Positions 51,789 through 61,680 are shown, numbered from the stretch's first letter. The stretch: DNA of 64,000 bases from Paenibacillus riograndensis SBR5 (GCF_000981585.1 NZ_LN831776.1:5067187-5131186), one strand, 5' to 3'. Translations and numbers: made by a program. The notes: generated by a model from the sequence alone, not told the origin.

Positions 51789-53608
51789 TGTACGGAGTCC
51801 TCCCTTCCTTCTTCCGGCTCTGTTCCGGCTTGGACCGCAGGAAAGCAAATGGTCACTGTCGTTCCCTCTTCAAGCTCACTCTCAAAAGCAAGTCCGTATT
51901 CCCGCCCGTAGACCAGTCCGATCCGTTCATTCACGTTCCGCACACCTACACCTGAACCGCTGCTGCTCTTGCCGCCGCTCAGCAGGGTACCCAACGTCTC
52001 TTTGCTCATCCCAAGCCCGTTATCGCTGACCCGGATGATAATCAAACCCTCCACCAGCTCAGCGGTAATAGTGATCAGACCTTCATCCGGCAGCATTTCG
52101 ATGCCGTGGTAGAGGGCATTTTCCACAATCGGCTGCAGGATCAGCTTTATCGTCTGGCAGGCCAGCACCTCTTCCTCAGCCGAAATTTCGTAACGGAATT
52201 TATTTTTGAAGCGGAAGCTCTGAATGACCAGATAATGCCGGATATGATCCAGCTCCTCCTGCATAGTGATCATATTTTTCCCTTTGCTGAGACTGATGCG
52301 GAAAAATTTCGACAGCGATTGAATCATGGTCACCACCTCATCCGTTTTGCCGCGTTCTGCCAGCCGGATGACCGAATTCAGCGTGTTGTACAGAAAATGG
52401 GGGTTGATCTGCGACTGCAGGACTTCAAGCTCACCCTTGCGTTTGGTTTCCTGCTCGTAGATGATCTGGTCCATCAGCTGCCTGATCCGCTGCAGCATCA
52501 TGTTGAAACGCCGCGACAGCTGCTCCACCTCGTAGGCACCGCTGACATTGATCGGCGTATTGAGATCCCCCTCCCCTACCAGCTTGACGGTACGCTCAAG
52601 CTTGCGGATGGGACTGGCAATCAGCCAGGAGAGGAGAATGGATAACACGATCACACCTACAATCACAACGCCCAGAAACCAGGCCAAAAAGTGGTTCAGG
52701 TCACGTTTGGTAGTCACAATCTCATCATAATAAGCGACGCCCACAATCTTCCAGCCTGTCAAATCCAGGGTGCGCACCGTAATAAAACGTTTCTCCCCTG
52801 TCGACTCGTCCAGGTAGCTGCGGAATTTATACTCCAGCACAGGCTCCACATTCTCATATTTCAGCCCGGCATAGATCAGCTGCTGCTGCGGATGGTAGAC
52901 AATGTTCCCTAACGGGTCCAGGATGTAAGCGTAACCCCTTTTCCCCAGCTTAACCTGTCTGCTGAGCTCATCAATGGTGCGGAAGTTGAAGTCGATCAGC
53001 AGAATCCCTTTCCTGATTTGCCCGTTCTCTTTGTACTCAATCATTTTGCTGATCGAGACCACCCAGGTGTAGCGTCCTTTGAACAAATTCTGGATATGGG
53101 GAGCGGAATAGGAGATTTCCGGGTTTTTGACCGCCGAGGTGAACCAGCTCTGACTCTGCAGTTGGGTGTTGATCCGCATGTTCTGTCCGGGGGTGCCGAC
53201 AACATATTTCCCCTGTGGGGTGAATACCGCTATTGAAACGAGGTCTTCGCGGCTGCTCATCAGCGTATCCATCCGTTCGCTAAGCAGGGGTGAATCAATG
53301 GAAGGGCTGGCAGTAATATGCTCCTCCGCAGTTGCAAAGATATTCGCCATCCCTTTGGCGTACAGGTCCAGATTGTAATTCACCTGCTCAATGATCTGCT
53401 GCATGTTCATATTGGCATTCGCTTCGGCCGTTGCGGCAAACTTGTTGTACAGCATAAAACTGACGATCACTGCAACAAGCACTGTGACCGCCGTAAAGGT
53501 TAAGGTTATGATGAGCTGAATACTCCGCAGCTTGGAGGGCAAGCGGAGCTTGCCTTTTCTGCGCGGATGCGGGCGGTGCGGAGGAAAATAAGCCTTCGGC
53601 TTGTTCAT
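51785..53608 (-). CDS. YesM/LytS-type sensor histidine kinase of the mgl system
   Basis: 607 residues. Transmembrane helix near 29-53, dCache-like ectodomain ~55-300, second helix near 308-330, HAMP linker, His box SQINPHFLYNTLNSVIRL (phosphoacceptor His near 403), N box LQPIVENALYHGIE and G boxes GLGMS and GSGVGVRNVNERI. GGGGAGG precedes the ATG by 7 nt. It follows the response regulator by 3 nt and is followed by the binding lipoprotein. The ligand is probably a sugar or the sugar-loaded lipoprotein. Confidence 0.92.
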   Translation of the reverse strand: MNKPKAYFPPHRPHPRRKGKLRLPSKLRSIQLIITLTFTAVTVLVAVIVSFMLYNKFAATAEANANMNMQQIIEQVNYNLDLYAKGMANIFATAEEHITASPSIDSPLLSERMDTLMSSREDLVSIAVFTPQGKYVVGTPGQNMRINTQLQSQSWFTSAVKNPEISYSAPHIQNLFKGRYTWVVSISKMIEYKENGQIRKGILLIDFNFRTIDELSRQVKLGKRGYAYILDPLGNIVYHPQQQLIYAGLKYENVEPVLEYKFRSYLDESTGEKRFITVRTLDLTGWKIVGVAYYDEIVTTKRDLNHFLAWFLGVVIVGVIVLSILLSWLIASPIRKLERTVKLVGEGDLNTPINVSGAYEVEQLSRRFNMMLQRIRQLMDQIIYEQETKRKGELEVLQSQINPHFLYNTLNSVIRLAERGKTDEVVTMIQSLSKFFRISLSKGKNMITMQEELDHIRHYLVIQSFRFKNKFRYEISAEEEVLACQTIKLILQPIVENALYHGIEMLPDEGLITITAELVEGLIIIRVSDNGLGMSKETLGTLLSGGKSSSGSGVGVRNVNERIGLVYGREYGLAFESELEEGTTVTICFPAVQAGTEPEEGREDSVQ

Positions 53609-53611
53609 GGC

Positions 53612-55261
53612 TTATCCTCCCCGGGAGCTGTTTTTGTACTCTTTAGGCGATTGTCCATATTTCTTGCGGAAGCAGAAGCTGAAATAGTTCGGGTCGGCAA
53701 AGCCGATCCGTTCGGCGATTTCAAACGCCTTCAGTTCTGTCGAACGCAGCAGCTCTTTGGCCGCTTCAAGACGGATCTGCAGCAGATAGCTGACAAAGGT
53801 CATCTTCATTTCTTTTTTGAAAATGCTGCTGAAATAGCCTGTACTGATGTGCAAATGCTGGCAGACTCTGCCGATGGAAATATCGGATTCCTCATAATGG
53901 CTGCGGATATAGTCCTTGGCCTGATCGATAAGCTGCTTGTAGCTGGACTGCCGTTCCATAGCAATCGAATCCATCAGCCGGCTGCATACCCCGATAATCC
54001 ACTCTTTGGCTTCACCCATATTGTTGAACTTATGAATCTCTGACAGTGAAGTAAACCCTAGGCCCGGATAATCGTTCAGCTCACTGCCCGACTCCTTGGC
54101 CACCCGCAGAATCGTGGTGATGATCTCCAGCAGGAAAATCTGGTATTCCTGTGTGCTTACCTGTGCCGCATCCAATCCGCCAAACAGCTCGTCCACGACC
54201 TCCTTCAGTTCCTGGAGAGTGCCCAGCTTAATGGTGCGGATCAGCGACTGCTGGGTCAGCTCGTCATAGGCGAGCATGCGTCCAACCCGGGATTCCACAT
54301 CTTCAATCCAGATGACCCGGTTGTTGCCAAGGATCAGCCGGTAATCCAGCGCCTGCAGCGCATCATTGAAGGATTGGGACAAAAGAGACGGAGAATGGCA
54401 TGCCGTACCGGAACCCGCAGTTACCGTCAGTTTAAGAAAACGCTGGACATTCTGGCGGATTTCTTCGAGGATGGCATACGTCCTGCCGGTAATGGATGCC
54501 TCTTCCTTCTCTTCGCTTACCGAGAGCAGCACCACATTATCCCGGTGGATAAATACTTTGCCGAAGCTGTGCTTCTGGCATATTTCCTCGGCAATATTCA
54601 GTACGGCGAAAAGCTGCAGATTGCGGTCTCCGGTGTCCCTGAGCGATACCGGTCTGCTGCTGACAGCCTCCCCTCCTCCGCCTTCCCGGATATAATCGAC
54701 ACTGATTACGGAAGCCTGAAACAATTCTCCGCGAAGATGGATTCCGTATTCCGCACTCTTCTCGGCAATTTCCGCGGGCCGGAGCCTGCGGGATACCAGA
54801 GAGGAAAGGAACTGCTCACGGAGCACAGGCAGGCTTTTGCGGTAATGCTCACTGAGTACGAATACATTCTCCTTCTCGGCAATCTCCGCTTCAATCGCAG
54901 ATCTTACCTTAAGCAGAACGTCAATCAGCTCCTGTGCGGAAAACGGTTTCAAAATATATTCATCAATTTGCAGCTTGATGGCCTTTTGGGCATATTCGAA
55001 TTCATCGTAGCCGGTCAATATAATGATCTTCGTATTAGGATGACGGTTGCGAATCCACTCAGCCAGCTGCAGCCCGTTCATAAATGGCATCTGAATATCG
55101 GTAACGACCACATCCGGCAGCAGCCGGTCAATGGAATCCGCGGCCTCCCGTCCGTTCTCGGCCTGATCCACAACCTCAAACCCGTATTGTTCCCAGTCGA
55201 TCTGCGCGATAATCCCTTCTCTTACATCTTCTTCGTCCTCGGCAAGTATCAATTTATACAT
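53612..55261 (-). CDS. YesN-type response regulator (AraC family) of the mgl system
   Basis: 549 residues. Receiver domain with acidic pair ED near 9-10, phosphoacceptor Asp in VVVTDIQMPF (near 55) and Lys in DEYILKPFSA; a long central region; and a C-terminal AraC double helix-turn-helix (ISIGRVCQHLHISTGYFSSIF and AFEIAERIGFADPNYFSFCF, each split from its neighbours). GAGGG precedes the ATG by 7 nt. It should activate mglBAC, with the direct repeats at 50525-50556 as its likely target. Confidence 0.92.
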   Translation of the reverse strand: MYKLILAEDEEDVREGIIAQIDWEQYGFEVVDQAENGREAADSIDRLLPDVVVTDIQMPFMNGLQLAEWIRNRHPNTKIIILTGYDEFEYAQKAIKLQIDEYILKPFSAQELIDVLLKVRSAIEAEIAEKENVFVLSEHYRKSLPVLREQFLSSLVSRRLRPAEIAEKSAEYGIHLRGELFQASVISVDYIREGGGGEAVSSRPVSLRDTGDRNLQLFAVLNIAEEICQKHSFGKVFIHRDNVVLLSVSEEKEEASITGRTYAILEEIRQNVQRFLKLTVTAGSGTACHSPSLLSQSFNDALQALDYRLILGNNRVIWIEDVESRVGRMLAYDELTQQSLIRTIKLGTLQELKEVVDELFGGLDAAQVSTQEYQIFLLEIITTILRVAKESGSELNDYPGLGFTSLSEIHKFNNMGEAKEWIIGVCSRLMDSIAMERQSSYKQLIDQAKDYIRSHYEESDISIGRVCQHLHISTGYFSSIFKKEMKMTFVSYLLQIRLEAAKELLRSTELKAFEIAERIGFADPNYFSFCFRKKYGQSPKEYKNSSRGG

Positions 55262-55492
55262 CCTTCATCCCTCTTTGAATCAGGTTTAGGTCATACTACA
55301 ACCATTCTAGCTGATTCGAACGGCTCAATCTATGGTTAAGTTAAGGAAGTGGCAGGGATAAGGAAATACATAAAATTACAGGCAGGTCCGCATGCTAAGA
55401 GCGGTGTTGTAGTTTTTCTGCGGGGAAGGAATCGTTAGTACCCGTGTGCAGGCTGCGTTTTTGACGAAGCAGCAGTAAGGAATTCTCAGCCT

Positions 55493-55675
55493 AATTGCAC
55501 TTTGTGCAGCAGAATTTCAATAAAAGTGCCTCAAATCCCATTCTGCTGTAATTCGTACAATTGATTTCTGGAATTTCCGGCCCACACCGCTTTTCCCGTA
55601 TAATCTGCTGCACAGAATACAGCAGATTCAATTTTTCGGCCGATTTGGAGACGAACAATTGCAGAAAGTGCAATT
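55493..55675. repeat. Family F element with 16-bp terminal inverted repeats
   Basis: Ends AATTGCACTTTGTGCA (55493-55508) and TGCAGAAAGTGCAATT (55660-55675), one mismatch. Internal CAGCAGA-type motifs occur in both directions. A 94-codon open frame on the minus strand (55491-55775) spans it and is judged spurious. Flanks 55262-55492 and 55676-55837 hold no gene. Confidence 0.7.
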
Positions 55676-55837
55676 GATCCATGCCGCCAGGCGGCACCAC
55701 AGAGATGGAATTATAAGCATTAATTGAATATGCAGCGTAGAGTACAGCTCCGGCTAAATTTAAAATCATACACAATAAGAATCAGCTGTGAGGTGTACTA
55801 TTTCCTTTATTGCGTGGAGCATATAATACTGCTTAAA

Positions 55838-55869
55838 TAAAAAAAACCATCCCGCTTGACCCGGGATGG
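55838..55869 (-). terminator. Terminator of the purT-GNAT pair
   Basis: CCATCCC pairs with GGGATGG; eight T follow on the minus strand. Confidence 0.85.
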
Positions 55870-55890
55870 GGATGATTGGTGCATATAGGC

Positions 55891-56355
55891 CTATAGCAAT
55901 GATTTGTTGAAACGGTAACCGGCGGTTTTTTCAAACCCGATATGGCGGTAAAAAGCATGTGCCGGCGCACGCTCCACACGGTTGCCGCTTCTCAGGAAAA
56001 GCTCGCAGCAGCCCTTCTGGCGGGCCCATTCCTCTGCTGCGGCCACGAGTCTTTTACCAAGGCCGTTGCCTCTGAGCTCCTCTGCTACAATCAGTGCGGT
56101 AATTTCCGTAATACAATCTGCTTGTTTGTAATACGATCTTACCTTGCGTAGTCCAACCATTCCCACAACTTCATTATCCAGTTCTGCAACCAGTGTGCAA
56201 TGGAACGGATCTGTCTCCATGTCTTCCATTCTTTCTTTCATCACGCTAAGCGTTGTCGGATAGCCGAATTCCCGCAAAAGGGCTGTGACTCTCTCCAGAT
56301 CATTTAAGCCGCATTTGCGAATTTGCAGTACCTGCTCCTGAGTACTACTGTTCAT
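55891..56355 (-). CDS. GNAT N-acetyltransferase
   Basis: 154 residues, single GNAT domain. The acetyl-CoA loop reads IVAEELRGNGLGKRLVAAA (near 88) and ends with the usual APAHAFYRHIGFEKT. ATG at 56355 is 9 nt after GGAGG and overlaps the purT stop by 11 bp, so the gene is translated from the purT transcript. Substrate unknown; joint expression with purT may be incidental. Confidence 0.88.
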   Translation of the reverse strand: MNSSTQEQVLQIRKCGLNDLERVTALLREFGYPTTLSVMKERMEDMETDPFHCTLVAELDNEVVGMVGLRKVRSYYKQADCITEITALIVAEELRGNGLGKRLVAAAEEWARQKGCCELFLRSGNRVERAPAHAFYRHIGFEKTAGYRFNKSLL

Positions 56356-57535
56356 CCTCAATAACCTCCACTTTTAGCATAGACGCTGCCTGCTTGGCTG
56401 CTGTCCGCGCGATCTCCACATCTTCTGCTGCACTTAATGCTACGGCCATCCGCCGCCCTGGACGGATCTCCGGTTTGCCGAACACTCTAACCTGCGTACG
56501 GGGAAGCGCCAGTGCTTCGCCAATACCGGTCACCCGAAAAGCTTGTCCGGCTGTTTCTGCCTTCAATGTTGCTGATGCGCCCGGTGACAGCAAATGCACC
56601 GGGTCGAGCGGAAACCCAAGAATGGCTCTGACATGCAGAGCAAATTCCGATAAATCCTGTGTAATCATGGTAACCATGCCGGTATCATGCGGTCTCGGCG
56701 AAACTTCGCTGAACAACACTCCATGATCCGTAAGAAACAGCTCCACTCCAAAAATCCCAAATCCGCCAAGCTGGTCTGTTACTGCCCGGGCTATCCCTTC
56801 AGCCTCAGCCAGCTGGGCTGCGCTCATGTGATGGGGCTGCCAGGATTCCACATAGTCGCCGTCCTTCTGGATATGACCGATGGGAGGACAGAATATCGTC
56901 CCGCTGACCGAACGGACGGTCAAGAGTGTGATTTCACTCTCGAAGGTGACAAAAGCTTCTACAATCACCCTTGTTCCTTTGGCGCGTGCACCTTCAAGCG
57001 CTGTGTTCCAGCAGCTCTCCGCATCCTCCAGCTTTCTGCAGATGCTCTGCCCTTTGCCGGAAGAGCTCATGATCGGCTTAATCACGCAAGGGGTACCCAA
57101 GATCTCTACGGCCTGGCGCAGCTCATCCAGACTATCCGCAAAGCGGTAGCCGGCCGTCGGCAAGCCGAGTTCCTCGGCAGCCAGCCGGCGGATGCCTTCC
57201 CGGTCCATGGTCAGCCGGGCTGCACGGGCGGTGGGAACCACCAGGAAACCTTCTTCTTCCAGCTCCTGCAGCGCATGTGTGGCAATGGCTTCAATCTCCG
57301 GTACGATCAGATCCGGCTTCTCGGCACGAATAAGCTTCTTCAGCGCTTCCGCATCGAGCATATCAATCACATGCGAACGATGGGCCACTCCCATCGCCGG
57401 TGCAGCTTCGTAACGGTCAACAGCTACGGTCTCTACGCCAAGGCGCTGAGCTTCGATAATGACTTCCTTGCCCAATTCCCCGCTGCCCAAGAGCAGCAGC
57501 TTACGGCTCTGGGTTGAAAAAGGAGCTCCCCACAT
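56345..57535 (-). CDS. purT: Phosphoribosylglycinamide formyltransferase 2 (formate-dependent)
   Basis: 396 residues, ATP-grasp enzyme. The N-terminus KLLLLGSGELGKEVIIEAQRLG (split) and SSSGKGQSICRK (near 155), EAFVTFESEITLL and SEVSPRPHDTGMVT (near 280) match PurT. It converts GAR to FGAR with formate and ATP in purine synthesis. ATG at 57535 gives an N-terminus equal in length to E. coli PurT; the TTG at 57547 would touch its AGAGG site. It is away from other pur genes. Confidence 0.93.
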   Translation of the reverse strand: MWGAPFSTQSRKLLLLGSGELGKEVIIEAQRLGVETVAVDRYEAAPAMGVAHRSHVIDMLDAEALKKLIRAEKPDLIVPEIEAIATHALQELEEEGFLVVPTARAARLTMDREGIRRLAAEELGLPTAGYRFADSLDELRQAVEILGTPCVIKPIMSSSGKGQSICRKLEDAESCWNTALEGARAKGTRVIVEAFVTFESEITLLTVRSVSGTIFCPPIGHIQKDGDYVESWQPHHMSAAQLAEAEGIARAVTDQLGGFGIFGVELFLTDHGVLFSEVSPRPHDTGMVTMITQDLSEFALHVRAILGFPLDPVHLLSPGASATLKAETAGQAFRVTGIGEALALPRTQVRVFGKPEIRPGRRMAVALSAAEDVEIARTAAKQAASMLKVEVIEDEQ

Positions 57536-57682
57536 TGTCGATTCCAACCTCTTTCAGCAATTTGACTGCTTTGTTCTTTTTTTCTGTAAAAAAAGCAGTT
57601 CTAATTGTAAATTTTCAGGCTCCTTTATTTTCTTCCATCATCCGTCAGAATGCAAGTGTTCTTCGACATTTTCCTACAACCT

Positions 57683-60600
57683 TCACAGATCATTGTCCAC
57701 GATATTGTCGAAAGCTTCTTCCAGGCGCAGCAATTCTCCGCTGAGTCTGTGCCAGTGCTCTGCTGAATCACCCCCTTTCAGGAGCTCTGTGATCGCTGCT
57801 TCCCGTTCAGTCAGACTCTCGCGCAGCGCATCCCCTGCACGTGACAATGCGGCGTCCACGCTCCTTGCATAGAAATCGAGAAGGAAGGATTCAAGCTCTT
57901 CGGCTGCTCCTGCTACAGATTCCTTCATCCAGGGCTCTGCCGCTGCCCTGACTTCATTCCGCCCCACCCCTTCGAAGAAGTGGCGCGGCGATTTGAACCG
58001 GCTCCAGAGCGCCGGCCAGTCCAGCGGGTTCAGCCTGCATTCCAGCCTGGCCGGAGAAGGCCAGGGGTCCTTGTCATTCTGCAGGAACTGCAGGTCCTCT
58101 GCGGGGATGGACAGTTCTTCTGCCGCAGCGGCCGCTGCCGCATGCGCAAGCCGCCGTCCAGCCGCCTCCAGCCGCAGCGTGGTTGCCCACAGCTCCTGCT
58201 CCAGCTCACGCTGGACCGTCCGTTCCAGCTCTCTTCCGCAGGCTGTAAAGATCTCTTTCAGATTCCCGCCATCCTCACGGAGCAGCGAGGGATGGAAAGA
58301 CTCCTGGAAGAAACGGCCAAACGCAAAGGAAATCCGCTGGCGGACATGATACAGCAGTTCTTCGCCTTCCCGGCGCAAATCCCGGCCCGGCCGTTCCTCT
58401 CCTGCCAGCTGACGCAGCCGCTGCTCAGCTATGCGGCACTGGTCCTCCAGCTCCCGCATTTGCGCTTCACGCTGCCCGGCCGCCTGGCGGGCCTTCTCCT
58501 GCCACTCCTCTGTCCGGCGGCGGACTGTGCTTAGGCTGTCTTTAGCTGCGGCCAGAGACAGCCGCGGCAGTTCTCCGCCGGCAAAATCCGCCAGCGCCTG
58601 CTCAAAGCTGCTGAACCGGGAAGCCTCGTACAGCTCCCGGCTGCCAGCCGTTTTGCCTTCCAGGGCAAGCAGGCTGGAGAGGGAATACATTTGCGGCTTC
58701 ATCAGGCCGCCGGCCCGCAGATTCTGCGCAACATGCTGCTGAACCTCCTGCAGCTCATCTTCATCCGAAGCCAGATCGGAGGCATTGATGATAAAAAACA
58801 TTTTATCGAGCGCGAAGCTGTCTTTGATCCGTCCCAATTGGGCCAGCAGGCCCCGGTCCGCCTTGGAGAAGGCATGATTGTAATAGGTTACAAAACATAT
58901 CGCATCCGCATTTTTCATGTAACCAAAGGTCACTCCGGTATGACGCGCATGCAGAGAATCCGCCCCGGGGGTATCCACCAGCACAATCCCGCTGGCTGTC
59001 AGCGGACAGTCATAGTAAAGGTCAATCCCCTGGATGAAGCAAGCCCGAGTCTCTTCGGCGACCAGGGTCCGGTATTCCTGCAGATCGACGGTACGCACCG
59101 TGCCAAGCAGCGCTTCGGCTTCCTGCCAGCCAGCGGCTGCCGCCCGCAGAAAACCGGCATGCGGGAGTGCCGAAGGGTGGAGTCCGCCAACCTGCAGCTC
59201 CGCAGCCGCAGCGGTCCAGGTCTCCGGCTGCGGGGCGGCCAGCTGCAGCACGCTGAAGGAATGGAGGATGTCCTCCCAGAAATCCTCTCTGCTCTTCATG
59301 GTGACAACCGCGCTGGCGTGACGGAAGTCCCCTTCCGGCGCCAATATGCGGTTGACCGCCGCTGTGGCGGGATGCGGCGACACAGGCAGCACTTCTTCGC
59401 CCAGCAGGGCATTGGCGAAGGAGGACTTTCCGGCGCTGAACGCTCCGAACAGCGCCAGGGTGAAGCGGCCGCCGGCGAGGTCTGCCGCCCGCGCCGCCAG
59501 GCTGCGCGCAGCCGAGGCCATGGCCGGCTCGCGGCGCAGCAGCTCCGCCGCAGCGTCCAGCACCGCTGCGGCCTCCCCGAGCCGGCGGCGGCCGCCCGCC
59601 GGCGAAGCCGTCCCCGCCGCCAGGCCGGCGGCGGGGCTTCCAGCCGCAGCCTGGGGCAGCGGCTGGGGCTTGCGCGGCGCGGCGCGGAGCGCGCCGGCCT
59701 GCGGGGTGACCCTCACCTCCGGCAGGGTGCCGGGGGTGAGGGTGCGGCGCGGCGGCAGCTGCGCCGCGAGCTCTGCCGCGCGGGCGTCCGCCGCGCGGTC
59801 AAGGGCGGCCAGCGCGGCCAAGGCGCGCGCCTGCCGCTGCAAGGCGGCCTCGCGGCGCGCCAGCTCCGCGCGCTGCCCGTCAAGAAGCGGCGGGAGCTTT
59901 GCCAGCAGCTCATCGCCTGCACCCAGCGCGGCGCGGCGGAACTGTGCCTTAATGTCAGCCGCAAGCGTGCGGCAGAAATTAAGCAGCGCCTCCCCGCTGA
60001 AGCCGGTTCCCGGCTTGACGGCAGCCGCCAGTCCCTCGGGGCTGACCGCCTGCTTAAGCTGCGTCTCTGTCGCCTCATCCCAGACGCCGAGTCCTTCTCC
60101 CCATTGCCGCACGAGCTGAAGCAGATGCCACTCCAGCTGGGCGGCAATTTCCCGGGTCTGCAGCGTATGCCACGCGGCCAGCCGCTTCTGCTGCTCCTTC
60201 TCCCGCTTCGCAGCCGTGAAGAGCAGCCCCTTGCGGAAGCCGGGACTGACACTTTCGGCGTAGGCTCCAGCCGCTTCCCGGACCTCTGCCGGCATCAGGC
60301 TGCTATTCCCCAGCAGCGCATCCACTCCGGTGCGCAGATTCAGGCGCGCCTCCTCCCCCAGCCCGTCAAGTCTTACCCGTTCCTCCGCGCATTTCTGAAG
60401 CTCCTGCTCTACGGAATCCGGCCCATCCCCTCCTGCTTCCTCCAGCAGGCGTTCTCTTTCCTCCCGCTGCTCTTCCCTGTACGCTCCCAGAGCTGCGTCA
60501 GCAGTGTGATAGAGAGAGCGGGACAGGCTGTATTGCAGCAGCTCTTCCCGCTGCTTCAGAAGGCTGCCAATCAGGCTCAGCAGATGCTCCCATTGATTCA

Positions 60601-61363
60601 GAGGATGCTCCTGGACCTTAAGGGAAGTAAAAAGAATGCCTGCCGGGTGAATTCCCCATTGGCCGAAAGCGCTTTCCAGTTGCCGGCGGTACAACTCGAT
60701 GGTGATCTCCTGTTCACGGTGTTTGTCAATCTGGTTGATGATGAGATACAGCGGTTTGCCCCATTCACTTAGAGCTTTCGCAAAGGCGAGATTATTCTCG
60801 GACTGCACATGATTGTAATCCATGACATAAAAAACGACATCAGCCAGATGGAGCGCCGAATGCGTTGCTGCCTGATGTCCGTTATCGGTGGAATCCACGC
60901 CCGGGGTGTCCATCAGAACCCCGTGGCTCCCCAGCAGCGGGACATCCTCCCACACGGAAATCGCTGCATATTCCCCGCCCTTGCGGCAAAAATCCTGGAG
61001 CTGCTCCGGCGTTGTCTCCCATGGTGACGGTTGGACTCCAGTCTCAGGGGCATGCGGATATAGTAGAACGCGGGGGGACCCGCTGCGGATGGATACGATA
61101 TTGGCACTGGTTGGTACCGGACCTGACGGCAGGACCTGTTTGCCACACAGCTGATTAATCATACTCGACTTTCCTGCCGAGAAATGGCCGCAAAAAGCAA
61201 ACGTCAGCTCACCGGCAGCTGCTTTTGTCTCCAAATCTGTGATAATTTGCACTGCAGCAGAGTCTTCCCACTGTTCCAATAGTTTTCTAAGCCCAAGGTA
61301 AGACTGCTCTTTCAAGATCTCATTCAGCATTTCAGCCCGACCCGTTCCCACTTTAACTCCCAC
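57683..61363 (-). CDS. dynA: Dynamin-family fusion GTPase (DynA-like)
   Basis: 1226 residues, two fused dynamin halves as in B. subtilis DynA (YpbR). First GTPase: G1 GHFSAGKSS (near 60), G3 DTPGVDST, G4 NQID. Second: G1 GAFSAGKSS (near 640), G3 DTPGADS, G4 NASD. Each is followed by coiled-coil regions. The middle (~550-635) is an Ala/Pro/Arg-rich, very GC-rich linker. GTG at 61363 is 8 nt after GGAGG; the frame opens at 61438 but that part is promoter. B. subtilis DynA tethers and fuses membranes, and protects against phage and antibiotics. Confidence 0.9.
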   Translation of the reverse strand: MGVKVGTGRAEMLNEILKEQSYLGLRKLLEQWEDSAAVQIITDLETKAAAGELTFAFCGHFSAGKSSMINQLCGKQVLPSGPVPTSANIVSIRSGSPRVLLYPHAPETGVQPSPWETTPEQLQDFCRKGGEYAAISVWEDVPLLGSHGVLMDTPGVDSTDNGHQAATHSALHLADVVFYVMDYNHVQSENNLAFAKALSEWGKPLYLIINQIDKHREQEITIELYRRQLESAFGQWGIHPAGILFTSLKVQEHPLNQWEHLLSLIGSLLKQREELLQYSLSRSLYHTADAALGAYREEQREERERLLEEAGGDGPDSVEQELQKCAEERVRLDGLGEEARLNLRTGVDALLGNSSLMPAEVREAAGAYAESVSPGFRKGLLFTAAKREKEQQKRLAAWHTLQTREIAAQLEWHLLQLVRQWGEGLGVWDEATETQLKQAVSPEGLAAAVKPGTGFSGEALLNFCRTLAADIKAQFRRAALGAGDELLAKLPPLLDGQRAELARREAALQRQARALAALAALDRAADARAAELAAQLPPRRTLTPGTLPEVRVTPQAGALRAAPRKPQPLPQAAAGSPAAGLAAGTASPAGGRRRLGEAAAVLDAAAELLRREPAMASAARSLAARAADLAGGRFTLALFGAFSAGKSSFANALLGEEVLPVSPHPATAAVNRILAPEGDFRHASAVVTMKSREDFWEDILHSFSVLQLAAPQPETWTAAAAELQVGGLHPSALPHAGFLRAAAAGWQEAEALLGTVRTVDLQEYRTLVAEETRACFIQGIDLYYDCPLTASGIVLVDTPGADSLHARHTGVTFGYMKNADAICFVTYYNHAFSKADRGLLAQLGRIKDSFALDKMFFIINASDLASDEDELQEVQQHVAQNLRAGGLMKPQMYSLSSLLALEGKTAGSRELYEASRFSSFEQALADFAGGELPRLSLAAAKDSLSTVRRRTEEWQEKARQAAGQREAQMRELEDQCRIAEQRLRQLAGEERPGRDLRREGEELLYHVRQRISFAFGRFFQESFHPSLLREDGGNLKEIFTACGRELERTVQRELEQELWATTLRLEAAGRRLAHAAAAAAAEELSIPAEDLQFLQNDKDPWPSPARLECRLNPLDWPALWSRFKSPRHFFEGVGRNEVRAAAEPWMKESVAGAAEELESFLLDFYARSVDAALSRAGDALRESLTEREAAITELLKGGDSAEHWHRLSGELLRLEEAFDNIVDNDL

Positions 61364-61410
61364 CTTCGCTGCCTCCAGTATTGTACGGTTATCAAGAATA
61401 GAATAATTAC

Positions 61411-61438
61411 ATTTTATCACCAGTCTGCCACATTTCAA
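61411..61438 (-). promoter_or_regulatory. dynA: Promoter of dynA
   Basis: -35 TTGAAA (61433-61438), 16-bp spacer, -10 TAAAAT (61411-61416); lies inside the longest possible open frame, supporting the shorter start. Confidence 0.6.
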
Positions 61439-61650
61439 ATCAGAACAATTTACAAAATCCCCTATAATCCTCTACGAATCACGCCGGTCCGGTTGATACA
61501 CTTTACAAAACTGCGGATTACCTCACTTATTTCTTCAGACATAGGGAGAGAATGAACTAACGTTTAGCAGAGCAATAGTTCTAGCCTATTTATAATTTGG
61601 GTCTTTGCGCGGAACGATAAACAAAAAACGTGATGAATATGTAATACCAA

Positions 61651-61680
61651 TTGCAATATAACACCTTACGGTGTTACTAT
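61651..61680 (+). promoter_or_regulatory. Promoter and ArsR-type operator of the AHSA1-ArsR pair
   Basis: -35 TTGCAA (61651-61656), 18-bp spacer, -10 TACTAT (61675-61680). The inverted repeat TAACACC-TTAC-GGTGTTA (61659-61676) fills the spacer. A third half-site GGTGTTA lies at 61698-61704. Confidence 0.75.

Noticed and set aside
55491..55775. 94-codon open frame on the minus strand
   Set aside because: It spans the family F repeat, lacks a ribosome binding site and has the composition of repeat sequence; no domain is visible.
57548..57680. PurR box or purine riboswitch upstream of purT
   Set aside because: Only weak CGAA-like matches and a simple hairpin are visible; no riboswitch core could be recognised.
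61364..61438. 25-residue N-terminal extension of DynA
   Set aside because: It overlaps a promoter (TTGAAA-16-TAAAAT) and has no ribosome binding site; GTG at 61363 has GGAGG 8 nt upstream.
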